Source: Aedes albopictus (Eukaryota > Arthropoda > Insecta > Diptera > Culicidae). From it: a stretch of 64,000 nt of DNA. The position numbers and the translations under genes were made by a program. How positions within the stretch are numbered: the stretch's first letter is position 1; each line of letters opens with the position of its first letter. This document shows positions 23,860-36,330 of this stretch, piece by piece. Where the stretch lies: contig NC_085138.1 of NCBI RefSeq assembly GCF_035046485.1, forward strand, positions 5,889,409 through 5,953,408, in the 5' to 3' direction. The notes beneath the pieces were generated by a model that saw nothing but the letters and a program-made list of their open reading frames with translations, did no database searches and was not told where the DNA came from.

Positions 23860-25655
23860 TAGAGACGTTCTTGAAAAACTTCTCTGACATTATCGACGTC
23901 AGGACCTATCGTGGTGCCAACATCGACTCCGACCACTATCTTAGTCAAACTGCGCCCAAAACTCTCCGTCATCAACAATGTACGGTACCGGCGACCGCCA
24001 CGGTACAACCTAGAGCGACTGAAGCAATCGGATGTTGCCAGACGAGGGCGAGCTCGATGAGGCCCCTCTAGAGGACTGCTGGAGTACAGTGAAAGCAGCC
24101 ATAAACAACGCAGCCGAGAGCACCATCGGATACGTGGAACGGAATCGACGGAACGAATGGTTCGACAAAGAGTGCAGAACGGTTTTGGAGGAGAAGAACG
24201 CAGCGAGGGCGGTAATGCTGCAGCAAGGGACTCGACAGAACGTGGAACGTTACAAACAGAAGCGGAAACAGCAGACCCGCCTCTTTCGGGAGAAAAAGCA
24301 CCGCCTGGAAGAAGTGGAGTGTGAAGAAACGGAGGATACGACGACGCCAGTGCAGCGGAGGACGGAAATGAACCAACTCCCATGCTGAGGGAAGTTAAGG
24401 ATGCCATTCACCAGCTCAAAACCAACAAAGCAGCTGGTAAGGATGGTATAGCAGCTGAACTCATTAAAATGAACCCAGAAAAGTTGGCCACCTGTCTGCC
24501 AGGATCTGGGGAACCGAACAGCCACCGGAGGAGTGGAAAGAAGGGGTAATCTGCCCCGTTTACAAGAAAGGCGACCATTTGCAATGTGAGAACTTCAGGG
24601 CGATCACTATTTTGAATGCTGCCTACAAAGTGCTATCCCAGATCATCGTCCGCTGTCTATCACCTAAAACGAATGAGTTCGTGGGAAGTTATCAAGCCGG
24701 CTTCATCAGCGGCCGGTCGACACCATTGATCAGATGTTCACGGTACGGCAAATCCTCCAGAAAAGTCGTGAATACCAGGTCGGAACGCATCACTTGTTCA
24801 TCGACTTCAAGCCGGCATACGACAGTATCGACCGCGCAAATCTATGGGGAATCATGGACGAAAACGGCTTTCCTGGGAAGCTGACTAGACTGATTAAAGC
24901 AACGATAGACGGTGTGCCAAACTGCGTTAGGGTTTCGGATGAACTATCCAGTTCATTCGAATCTCGCCGGTGACTGCGACAAGGTGATGGACTCTCATGC
25001 CTACTCTTCAACATCGCTCTGGAAGGTGTGATGCGACGAGTCGGGCTCAACAGCCGGGGAACGATTTTCACAAAATCTGGACAATTTGTGTGCTTTGCGG
25101 ATGACATGGACATCATTGCAAGAACATTTGGAACGGTGGCAGAGCTGTACACCCGCCTGAAACGCGAAGCAGCAACGGTCGGACTGCATCAAATGTGCCA
25201 TGTACAAAATGCTAATAAGACCGGCGGTCCTCTACGGGCACGAGACATGGACGAGGAGGACCTGCAAGCAAGTTTTCGAGCGACGCGTGCTAAGGACGAT
25301 CTTCGGCGGTGTGCAGGAGAACGGTGTGTGGCGGAGAAGGATGAACCATGAGCTCGCTGCACTTTACGGCGAACCTAGCATCCAGAAGGTGGCCAAAGCT
25401 GGAAGGATTGGGTGGGCAGGGCATGTTGCAAGAAAGCCGGACAACAACGCTGCAAAGTTGGTGTTTGCAATTGATCCGGTTGGCACAAGAAGGCGTGGAG
25501 CGCAGAGAGCACGATGGGCGGACCAGGTGGAGCGTAACCTGGCGAGCATTGGGCGTGACCGAGGTTGGAGAGCTGCAGCTGCAAATCGAGTATTATGGCG
25601 GCAAATTGTTGATTCAGTATTATCATGAATTTGATGTTAACTAAATAAATGAAAT
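23860..25655 (+). pseudogene. non-LTR retrotransposon pseudogene, RTE-like
   Basis: Remains of one polyprotein in pieces. They are the end of an APE-type endonuclease (DVRTYRGANIDSDHY, ~23900-23945), a charged linker (24032-24388), and reverse-transcriptase blocks. The latter include CENFRAITILNAAYKVLSQI, QAGFISGRS, FIDFKPAYD (motif A) and the catalytic FADDMDI (25096-25116). The C-terminal tail has LYGHETWT and GRIGWAGHV and ends at the stop near 25626. Several frameshifts, an in-frame stop near 24972 and internal deletions (after the RT and within the linker) make it dead. A short AT-rich 3' end (AAATAAATGAAATGAA) suits the RTE clade; the clade call is from remembered family features. Confidence 0.85.
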
Positions 25656-25659
25656 GAAC

Positions 25660-27380
25660 GCTTGTAGATCCGGTGACCTGGAAGCATCAATGTCATCTAA
25701 ATACACAAGTTGTGCTTATAGAAAATGTTTAAGGACCTTTAAATAGTTCCAATTCGATTCAATGTTATTGATATTTGGAAGTTTTTTTTTTGTAAAGCCC
25801 ATCCTCCTGGAAAACTACAATTAAAAATACATCATTCCAAACTTTGAATGTCTTGATCGCAAAGTTATACATACAAAAGGCGCCCCTCGTCAATCCAACT
25901 TAGCAATAATCACAACTTTCTGCTTTCACCGACGTCCATTCCATTCATCGTTCGGTGACGCCGTTTCTGTGTTAATTTATTTTATGCAGTTTTTTTTGTC
26001 GTCAAGTTTTACATTCTACGAACAAATTGAAGTAGAATCTTGTAGGTAGCAGCCCAGCCCTGTCGCGCCAGGCAGCCAGGAGCAACGAAATCATTAGAAC
26101 ATATTTTCCGACAGTCGCTACAAGCTGAAACATTGGCCCTGCTCGAAGGAATGCAAAGAAGCAGAAAAAAGCACTAATGAAACAATGGTGCACTCACTGT
26201 TCGTGTCGTTTAACATGGGTAAATTTATAACTTAATAGCCGTTTAATTAAATAAAAGTATTAGAGGCGACAAGTGATTTCTTTTTCGCTCGCGAAGGTAG
26301 AAATAAAGAATAAACCGTTGCAGCTCCTGACGACGAAGAAAATGGATCCCATAATTTCGATGAAATTGTCGCTGCTGGTGAGTGAGCTCAGTTTTACCCG
26401 ACATCAAAAAAGAAGTTCCAGAAAGGGTGCCATAATTGACTGTGGAGTAATTTACCTCCCCAGGTGGCTGGCTGGTGCAAAAGAAAAGCGAGAAATCCCA
26501 AATTTACCGTTGCCCTGTGGCAGCCAAAGAAGTGAGACGAAGAACAATGAATTTCCACTTCTTTTCCAAAAAATTAAATCAAAGACAATTGAATCAATTA
26601 GGAAACCACCGAACCCCAGTGACGACGACGCGGTGCTAGTGTGCCACGTATACCTCATCAGCAGCACCGAGCCAAGCAGAGGCAGCACAGTAAATTTCCT
26701 CGCATTTTTCTGCACTCGTGAACAAAACCTTACACCGACTGGGTAGGCGTTGGAGTTGGGCAAGGGTTCGCGAGGCGTTCGTGAGCGCTAGGAATAAGGC
26801 ACCGCCTACTGCACCATGTATCACCACCCTTCATCCAACACAAGAGAGCACGAGTGTGAAAAGTGAAATAAGTCACAAATGACCGGACTGCAGCAGACGA
26901 CTTCTGACTCTGACTCTGAGATGACGATGGCAGGCAGCCGTCTCTGGTTCTGGTGGCGATGGTCTTGTTCGTTGGTCCGTTGACGCGTGGTTTTATCCAT
27001 TTGACCTCTCCCTCTCGGTTTGTTCTGGAACGGTCCCATTTCAACGCTGCTGCGCTGCTGAAAAAAGAAGTCCAACAACAAGAAATGAGGGATATAATTG
27101 TTTCTTGTACCAGCCAGTCAGCCAGCCAGCCAGCAGCACTTGTCCGTTTGTGATCCGGGTCACGTTCTTCTAGGGACTGGCTTTTGCAGTCAGTTATCAT
27201 AGGGTCGGCCAGGCAGGTGAGGGAGGGATCACTGAACAGAACGAGGTTGGCAGCTTGTGGTTGATATAAGTGCAATACGTGGTACTTAAGATCATATTTA
27301 AATGAAAAATTTAAACATAGGATGGTTTTACTTCGAGCAGCAGCATTGGAAATAGATTTTATGCAATTCAGTGTCATAAT
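25660..27380. other. low-repeat island with no confirmed gene
   Basis: About 1.7 kb of fairly complex sequence without obvious transposon hallmarks. Open frames on both strands overlap each other (26273-26746 plus, 26452-26763 and 26730-27377 minus) and none shows a domain. (CAGC)n-like runs at 27115-27140 and CTGACT repeats near 26906 are local simple repeats. Possible 5' region of a gene extending downstream (see candidate exon at 26342). Confidence 0.4.
26342..26377 (+). CDS. candidate first coding exon (speculative)
   Basis: ATG in a good context (GAAAATGG) opens MDPIISMKLSLL, the start of a plausible signal peptide, followed at 26378 by a consensus splice donor GTGAGT. No downstream exon can be identified here. 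Aedes introns are often tens of kb, so a continuation outside recognisable range is possible. Equally it could be chance. Confidence 0.18.
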
Positions 27381-27384
27381 TTCT

Positions 27385-27960
27385 ATTTTATACTACTCAT
27401 TTCAGTATCATAATGGCTAACTTTTCCGTACCGGTTCATAATGCAACTGAAATGAGTTGCATAATGAAAAATAGTTGCATAAAGATCATAATACAACTCG
27501 TTTGAGTTGCATTATGAACATTATGCAACTCAAATGAGTTGCATTATGAAAAAATCATTGCATAAAATTTTGTATGGAACTCGTTCACTGGCGTAGCCAC
27601 GGGGGGGGTTTTAGGGTTAAAACCCCCCCCAGAGCCAAAATTTCTGGAACAAATTTCCAGTATAAAACGCTTTGTGATGAAAAAATTTTTCGGCTGCGCC
27701 GCTATTTTGAACCTATGGCTCAAATTCAGTGTATATTTTTACGAAAAGTGAGTGTCAAATCAAAAAAGGCAATATTGAACATCGAAAACCCCTCCCAGAG
27801 CAAATTTCTGGCTACGCCACTGAACTCGTTGCAAAACTCGACTTTTCCAGCACTCTTCGTATTTATCCAACTCGGCAAGCCTCGACTCGTGTACGACTCG
27901 TGCTGAAAAAATCAACTTTTTGCAACTTGTCACATAAATAACTATAAATAGCTCATTTCA
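27385..27960. repeat. palindrome-rich dispersed repeat, copy 1
   Basis: Repeated palindromes of CATAATGCAACTCA and TGAGTTGCATTATG (27430-27550) lead into a segment with CGACTCGTGCTG and TTTGCAACTTGTCACATAAATA. A relative lies at 49010-49385. The copy is split by the hAT MITE at 27586-27822. Confidence 0.65.
27586..27822. mobile_element. hAT-type MITE, 237 bp
   Basis: Termini CACTGGCGTAGCCA and the complement of CAGTGGCGTAGCCA are flanked by the perfect 8-bp TSD AACTCGTT (27578-27585 and 27823-27830). Non-coding; poly-G/poly-C runs near the 5' end. Confidence 0.88.
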
Positions 27961-27996
27961 ACTTTCTTTAGATATTAAAATTTGTTTTGGCCATCG

Positions 27997-29461
27997 CACA
28001 GTGGTCCATGAACCAGATTTACAAGGAAAGATGCATTCAACGCCTTCAATGAGTTTTAAGGCAAATATGGTCTTCTATAAAGTTGTCCCTAATAATAAGG
28101 CCCTTTATAAAATGTGCATGAAAATTAGGGTGGTCCATATTTTCAGAGAAATTGGGAACCAAACCTTTTTATTTGCAAGAATAACTGTATACATTCTTCG
28201 AGAAAGTTGTAGATCAATCAATTTTGAGCAAGTTTGCCGAAGATTCATTTTATGTAGCTTTAAAATTGACCGATCTAGAGGTATTTTTCTGAATAGGCTT
28301 AGGGTGGTTCAAGAAAAACCGGTTTTCTGGCGTTAACTGTTTCAGTTTCGATTTTTCATCAAAGTCGTCCAAGAAACATTTGTAGAGCATTTGAACGCGT
28401 CGTTTCGTGCGCTGAGATGATCGTTATCTCTTTTGGTTCAAAAGTTATAGGCATTTTTCTTAAAAAATCATAGTCATAAAATTAGAGGGGTGTTATTTTT
28501 GTAACTCAAGCGAAAAATACTTGAAAAGTGCCTATTTTTTCTAGAAAATCATCAATATCTTTTGAACGGAATGACGTAGCAACATTTTCAGTGCACGAAA
28601 ATGCGCGTTTTTGGAAGCTCTAAAAGTGGTTCTTAGGCGACTATGACGAGAAATTTGAAACAAAAAAGATAAAGCGATAAAACGATTTGTTCTAGCGTCA
28701 CCGTATGAAAACTATGGGAAAATTCTTCAAATTTGGTCAAAACAGTTTAAACCCTTTAACTTTTTTGTTCCAAATTTCTCATGAATCGTGCGCTGAGAAT
28801 GTTGGTACGTCATTCCGTTCAAAAGATATTGATGATTTTCTAGAAAAAATGGGCACTTTTCAAGTATTTTTCACCTGAGTTACAAAAATTACACTCCTCT
28901 AATTTTTTGATATGTTTTATAACAACATTTCTTCTTTTGAATGCGGGCAAAAGATATTTTTTATGCTTGCCCCAACCCGTCAGAACACCTTTTCAAAAAA
29001 ATATGTTTTTTTTTTTAGAAAAATGCCTGTAACATTTTAACCAAAAGAGATAACGACCGTTTTCAAATGCTCTACAAGTGTTTCTTGGGCGACTTTGATG
29101 AAAAATCGAAACTGAAAAAGTTAACGCCAGAAAACCGGAATTTCTTGAACCACCCTAAGCTTATTCAGAAAAATACCTCTAGATCGGTCAATTTTAAAGC
29201 TACATAAAAAGTGTCTTCAGCAAACTTGCTCAAAATTGATAGATCTACATCAATTCCGAAGAATGTATATAATTATTCTTGCAAATAAAAAAGTTTGGTT
29301 CCCAATTTCTTTGAAAATATGGACCACCCTAATTTTCATGCACATTTTAAAAAGGGCCTTATCATTAGGGACAACTTTGTAGAAGACCATATTTGCCTAA
29401 AAACTCTTTTTAAGGCGTTGAATGCATCTTTCCTCGTAAATCTGGTTCGTGGACCATTGTG
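27997..29461. mobile_element. giant foldback element with Transib-like ends, 1465 bp
   Basis: Almost the whole element is an inverted repeat: arms of roughly 700 bp, with only a short centre near 28730. The ends are CACAGTGGTCC and the complement of CACAATGGTCC, flanked by the 5-bp direct repeat CATCG (27992-27996 and 29462-29466). CAC(A/T)(A/G)TG ends with a 5-bp TSD are the known hallmark of Transib elements. No transposase frame; peptides here are arm translations. Confidence 0.85.
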
Positions 29462-29639
29462 CATCGGTGATAGTAATCCAAAAGGTTCTGTAAATAATAA
29501 TCAATCAAACCCTACCACTGTCAAACTGAAGTTTTTAAAACTGCCCAGACTAAACTCGGGTCAACGTGAGCCATTTTCTCCACACGTATTTTCGTTTCCG
29601 TGTGCGCTCCGATGACCGTAAAAAGTCGTTCCCGGATGA

Positions 29640-32600
29640 ATTGGTGAGCTCGTTCCAGGCTACACTTAAAAGCGAATTCGCCTGCTACAGAGTGATAATC
29701 CTCCATAAATACCTCCAGGTATTCCTTCAGAAGCTCCTCCAGAATTCCTCCATTAATTCCTTCTGCTTTTCCTGTGGAAATGTCTTCTCAGATTGCACCT
29801 AGAGTTCTTTCTGAGATTCATTCAGGAGCCCCTTCTGGAATTCCTCCAGGAGTGCTTCAGAGTTTGATCTAAGAGTTCTCTCTAAAATTTCTTCAAAGGT
29901 TTCTTCGATAGACCCCCGAGGAGTTCCTACTGAAATGTCTCCAGCTGTTTCTTCTAGTGTTCCTCCAGGAATCAATTCTAGGAATCGTCATGAAGTTGCT
30001 TCTTGGATTTGTCTTGAAGTTTTTAGGATTTCCTTTTTTGAGAATTCCTTCAGCAGTTTCTTCTGAAATGTTTCATAAGTTTCCTCTGGGATTTTTCAAA
30101 GAGTTCTTTCTTGAATTCCCCAAGAAGCCTCTTCGAGGATTCCTTCAGGAATGTCACCCGTGATTTTTCCGATATTCCTCCAGAAGTTCCTTCCGGAATT
30201 CACTCCTTCGTTTTAGGGTTTCTTCAAGAGTTTTCTATGATTTTTCAAAGAGTATCTTCTGAGATTCCTTCTTTTTAAAATTCCGAGATTCCTCCACGAG
30301 TTACTTCCTCAAGAAGTCCTTCAGGCATTTCTCATAGAGTTCCTTCTGAGATGTTTCCAAGAGTGCCTTCTGGGATTGATCCCCCAAAACCCCTCCCTTG
30401 TGCACGGACTTGTCTCTTAGGATGCTGGTGTGATAATTTTCAGCATTTTGGAGGAATTTCTCACCGAATTTCGGAGGAATCCTCAGAATTGTGGAAAAGT
30501 CCCTTTAAAAAAAATTCCGGATTATTTTTTCTCAACAGTATTACATGGAAATACCTATCTGAACCTCTGGATTCTAGGGGAATTCATTTCAGGATTTTGA
30601 GGTATTCCCTACCAGGGCTTCTAAGAAATTTCTGGATGATCTGGGCTGATTCCTCTACGGATTCTGGAAGACCCTCACTTAGGATCCCACTCAGAATTCT
30701 GGGGAAATCTTTCTCAGCATTCTCCGGAACTCTTCTCAGACTTCTTGAGAATCATACTCAGCATTCTCAGAATTGTGGCGAAATTCCTCTCAGAATCCTG
30801 GGGGAATATTTCTTAGGATTCTGGGGAAATCCCACACAGGATCACTATAATCCTTCTCAGGATTATAGTGCGTAAGATCCTTTCAAGATTTTGGCGAAAT
30901 ATCACTAAGTATTCTGCGGGTACTCTTCCCCAGATTCTCTGAAAATTCGGCATTCTGGGGTAATCCCGGTCAGGATTCTAGGGAATTTTTTCTCAAGATT
31001 CTGGGGAACTTGTCTCATGATTCTGGAGAAAGCCTTGGGCTATATTTTTCAAGATTCTATGACACATTCTTTCAGAATTATCCTTCTCAGCATTCTACGA
31101 GAATCCCAGTAGAATTCTGTTTTCTGTGTTCTGGAACAGTTGCTCCTATAAATCCCTTTCAGGATTCCTGGAGAATCTCTCTTAGTAATCAGGGAAAATC
31201 CATGACAAGATTATGGGACAATACTCTTGAGATTCTGTTGTAATAGTTTAAAGTATTCTAGTGGAAACACTCTCAAAGTTCTGCGACCTTCCCTTTCAGA
31301 AGATTAGGAGAGTCCTTTCAAAAATTCTAGGGGAATGTCTTTCAGGAATCTGCAGTAATTTTCTGTTTTATGTGAAATACCTCTCAGAATTCCAGAGAAT
31401 CCTTCTCAGGATACTGCGGAAGTCCATTATAGAAGGCTTCGTAATCCCTTCCAGGGAAAATCCTTAACGGATTTACGAAAAAATCTCTCTTTGGTTTCTA
31501 AATATATTTTTCTGGAATTACTACTCTCATGATCCCTCTCAAGATGCTGAGGAATCTCCTGTAGAATTCTCAGGAATACCTTTCGGGACTCTGGAAGAAT
31601 TATTCCCAGCATTCTAATGGATTCCACCCAGGATATTTTGGGAATTCTGGGAGAAAACCTGAAAGGATTCTAGAGGAATTCTTCTCAAGATTCTGGGGTC
31701 CTATCTCCCAGAATTCTGTGAGAGAGGGAACATTTCTCAGGATTTTAGAATCCTTCTTAGGGTTCTAAGCTACCCTTACCAGGATTCACGGTCATTTTTT
31801 TAAGTTTCTTTGGGGAATTATCGTAGGAATCCGAACATCTTTTTTTTTGTGAGAATCTCTCTCAGTATGCATTCTAGATGAATTTATCTCAAGAATGTGT
31901 AAGAACCACTCTAGGAATTCCTCTCAGGATTCTGAGATAATCCCTCATAGAATTCTGGAACATTTTGAGAGAATCCCAGAGGAAAGCTAGTCTTAGGATT
32001 CTCAGACTATCTATCACAGGATTTTGGGAGAATTCCTCTCGAGACTCTGAGACAATCCGTCTCATAGATATGGAGTAATCTCTCTCAGGATTCTAGGAAA
32101 ACCCTCCAGGATCATTCAGGAAACCTTTAGTAGTTCATAGAGAAAATACTCCTGAGATTACTCTTAGAATTCGTCCGAGAATTCCATCGGGGATTTCCTC
32201 AGAAATTCCTCCAAAAAATCTTAAGAAATTACGACAAAAAATCATCCCGCAATTACTCCAGGAACTCCTGCAGAAATTTCTCCAGAAACTCTTTCAGGAG
32301 TTTCTTAATAATTTCTTCTTGGAATTCCACCAGGAAGTCCTCCAGGGATTCATCCAGGAAGTCCTGCTCTTGTAATATCTTCAGGAATTCCCCCAAGAAC
32401 TCCTTCAGGAATTCCACCAATAATTCCTCAAGGAATTTCTCCAAGAATTCATCCAGGAATTCCTCCGGGACATCTGCTTAGAATTCTTCCAAGAAACCCT
32501 CCAGGAATTCCTCCAAAAAATTCTATAGAACCTTCCCCAAAAATTTCACCAAGGGTCACTCTATAACTTCTGTCAAGAATCCCTTTGGAAATTTCTCCAA

Positions 32601-34885
32601 AAATACCTCCAAGACTTTTTGCAAGAAATTCCGTCAATAATTCATCCAGAAAATCTTCCAGAAATCCCTTCATGAACACCTCCAAGATTTTTCAGGAAAC
32701 CTCCAGAAATTTCTCAAGAAAATACTCCTGGGACAACTCCAGGGATTCCTCCGAAAATTCCTTCAGGTAATTCTCCAGGAACTGCTCCGAAACTTCTTGC
32801 CAGAATTCCTCCAAGAATTTCTCCAGGAATTACTCCAAGAAGTACCATCAGGAGTTTCTCCGAAACTTCCTCTAGGAATTTTTCCAAAAATTTCTCCAGT
32901 TATTTCTCCAAAACTTCTGCTAAGAATTCTTCCAAGAATCCGTCCAGGAATTCCTCCAGAAATACTTTCAAAAATTCTGAAAGGAACTTTGATAAGAATT
33001 TCTCCAAGACCTGCGGCAATGAAGTTCCGGAATTCTTCCAGAAAATCCTTCAGAAATTCCTCCAGAAATGTCTAATGGAATCTCCCCAGGAATTCTTCTA
33101 AGAATTCTTTCAGGAAATCATCCAAGGATTCCTCCAGGAATTTCTCCAAGACATCCGTCAAGAATTCCTCCAACAATCCAGAATGCCTTCCAGAATTCCC
33201 TTCCCTTCAGGAATACCTTCAAGACTTCTTTCAAGAATTTCACCAAGAATCTCTCTAGGAATCTCTCCAGATATTCCTTGAAAAATCTTTCAGGAATTAT
33301 TCAAACATTTCCTACAGGAATTTCTTCAAACATTTCTTGAAGAAATTTCTGGAGAAAATCCTAGAGGAATTTCTGAAGTACTTTCTGGAAAAAAATCATG
33401 TTTTAATTTGTAAATGAATTATAAAAAAATGTCGTGTGGGAATTCTTAGAGGAACTCCTAGAGGATTTTTCGAAGTTTTTTGTTTAGTTTTTATTTTCTG
33501 GACTAATTCCTGGAGGAATTCCCGGAATATTCCTTGTTGAAATTCCTGGAGTTCTTCCTGGAATATTATTGAAGGAACTCCTAGAGGAATTCATGGAGAA
33601 ATTACTCGAGTGATTCGTGGAGGATTTTTTGGAGTATTTCCTGTTGGAATTTCTGGAGTATTTCCCGGAACAATTCCTAGAGTATTTCCTGGAGGAATTC
33701 CTGAAGGAATTAACGGAGTACTTGCTGGACAAATTTCTGGAATACATCCTGGAGTATATCCTGGAGGATTCCTGGACGGATTCGTGGAGGTATGCGTAGC
33801 AGAAGTTTAGGTGGAATAACTGGCGAAATTCTTGAAAAAAATGCTGGAAGTATTTTTGGAGAAATTCCTGATGGGATTCTTGGAGGAATACTGGGAAGAA
33901 ATCTCGGAGCAGTTCCTGGAGTATTACCTGAAGGAACTTTCTAGTGGAATTCCAAGAAGAATTTATTAAGAAACTCCTGAAAGAGATCCTGGAGGAGTTC
34001 CTGAAGGAATTTCGGGAGGAATTTTTGGCGTAATTCCATCACAATTTTCGTAGAAATTTCTGAGGAAATCTCTGAAGGAACTCTCGGACGAATTCTTAAA
34101 GTAATCTCAGGAGTATTTTCTTGAGGAATCACTAAAGGTTTCCTGAAGGACCCTGGGGTATTCATGGAGAAATTTCTGAAGGTATTCTTGAAAAAAAATC
34201 GTAAAATATCCCTGGCGGAATTCCTGGATATTCGAGGAATTCCTGAAGAAATTCCTGGAGAATTTCCTAAAGTAGTTTCTGTTGGAATTCCTTGAAAAAT
34301 TTCTTCACGGTTTACTTCAAGAATTTCTGAAGAAATGCCTGAAAGTAATCTCGAACGAATCCCTGGAGTAATTTTTGAAAGAATTTCTGGACGATTATCT
34401 GCAGGTTTCTTGAATAATTCTTTGTGGAATTTTTGGAAAAAATCCTTGAAAGCTTCTAGGAAAAATTCATATAGTAATTCCTAGAGTAACTCTTGAAGGA
34501 ATTTCTGGAGGAATGTTTGGAGAATTTCTTGGCAGAAGTCTATGGGGAATTCCTGGAGAAATTCTTGGAGAAATACATAGAGGAATTCTTTGAGAAATTC
34601 TTGGCAGAATTTTTAGAGCAATATCCGGAGAGATTCTTGAAGAAATTCCTGGTGGAATTCTTGAAGGAATTCTTGAACAAATTCCTGGAGGGATTTTTGT
34701 AGGAATTTCTGCTAGAAATTTTGGAGGAAATCCTGGAAGAGTTTTCGATGAATTACTTGAAAAATTCCTGGAGGAATTCTTCCAGGAATTTTTGGCAGAA
34801 ATTCTTAGAGGAATACCTGGAAAGACTCTTTGAGAAATTCGTGGCGAAAGTCTTGGAGGAATTCCTAAAGGATTTTTTGGAGAAA
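29640..34885. repeat. 5.2-kb degenerate GGAATTCC-type array
   Basis: Continuous irregular repeats of TTCCTCCAGGAATT-like units. Domains differ: about 29700-30350 and 32150-33340 TTCCTCCAGGAAT, and 30420-32100 a variant with TTCTCAGGATTCTGGGGAA. About 33420-34885 the reverse orientation, AATTCCTGGAGGAATT, dominates. Runs such as EFLEEFLEKFL and GISPGILLRI in many frames are translations of the repeat, not proteins. No unique gene is seen within. Confidence 0.88.
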
Positions 34886-34889
34886 CTAC

Positions 34890-35800
34890 ACCGATAAAGT
34901 AAAGAGATAGAAGAGTAGAGCTCGTGGAGCTTGAAAGTCTCAATTTCAGAATAGTTAGGATGACTTAGATCACCAAGTAAATGTTGCTAAGTAATCAGAG
35001 CACTCCGAGGCTCTAAGAGTAGCGTAGATTTTATTCCGCAAGCATTCGCTACAATAAAAATATCCTAAGATTTACAGATTTAGCGACCCATACTTCAAAA
35101 TGCATTGGGTCTATTTGTATGTCAGTGGACACCCGAATAGCAACACATAGAGATACTCGTAATGTTATGAGGTGCAACAGACACAATCGTGAAATAGTTA
35201 TGCCGATAGAGTGAACAGAAACAATAGTAGAGCCTGTAGACCTTGAAGGTCCTTATTCCAGAATAGTTTGGAAAGCCTGGAATATCCCATGAATGTATCA
35301 AAAGCATTATAGTTGTGCACTGAGGCTCCAGCAGCAGTATAGACTACATTCTACGAATATGTTTTACAATTTAAGCATTATACAGTATATGGGTATCGTA
35401 ACCCAAACTTCAAAGTGTTTTGGAGGCCATTTGTGTTTCACGGAATGTTCAACAACGACACTAACGAGTTTCTTGTAGCATTGCGAGGTCTAATGGGCAT
35501 CAACGTGACTAAATTTCTTGAACAGATTGAACACAAATGATTGTAGATGTTGTAGATCTTAAGAAAATGAATTCCAGATTAGTTTGGATGACCTAGATCA
35601 TCCAATTCATGTACCATGAATATTCTAGGGGTGCTTTGAGGCTTTTTGAGAACCGTAGACTATGTTCTGTGATGATTCATAAAATTTGGTATAGGATGTT
35701 GGATTTGTGACACAAACTTCGGAGTACTTTGGAGGCCTTTGAATAGCTCTGGGATCAAAACTTCAACGGACTATGATGGGTACTAATACCACAGAGAAAC
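34890..35800. repeat. three degenerate ~315-bp tandem units
   Basis: Landmarks AGAATAGTT(A/T)GGA, then GAGGCT(C/T), then CCAAACTTC and TTTGGAGG(C)C, recur with starts near 34950, 35265 and 35575. Divergence is high. No coding potential. Confidence 0.7.
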
Positions 35801-36330
35801 AGACGTCACACTCTATTCGCTTCTCATCGATTGCCTATAAAAAGAAATCAGGGTTAATTGTTTTAAAACAAAGAAGATGTTGCATTTCTGCCAAAAGTAG
35901 ATCGTCCCGAGTATTTACAGGTAAATTCCACTAAGAATGTGCATCTTTTGACAGATACGTATTTCGGCCTCCACTGTAAGGTCGTCTTTAGTGTCTTGTA
36001 CTTGACTCGGCAGTCGCACTTCCTAATCCAACGCCATCTTACTGCTATACCTGAGCCACGCCTCAGCAAAAGGAAATCCTAGAGGGATTCTAGATTAAAT
36101 TTTTGGAAAAACCACGGAAGGAATTCTTGGAGGAATCTCGGAATTTATTGCTAGATAAATTTCAAAAGGCATTTTGAAGGAATCAAAGAATTTCTGAAGT
36201 ATTTGAAAAGGTATTTCTTAAGAAATCCCAGGAAATCTCTGGAAGAATCCCGGGAGTATTTCCTGGAGGAATCCTGGCAAGAATTTTTGAAAGAACCCCC
36301 GACGGAACCTCTTCCGGAATCTTAAAAGTT
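35801..36330. other. short spacer and GGAATTCC array remnant
   Basis: 35800-36065 is anonymous. 36066-36310 again shows AATCC(T/C)GG(A/G)GGAAT units, an isolated small block of the large array family. Confidence 0.55.

Noticed and set aside
32253..34943. Leucine/glutamate-rich and isoleucine/proline-rich frames resembling repetitive proteins
   Set aside because: All reading frames of the array give such peptides on both strands; no unique sequence, start context or splice sites.
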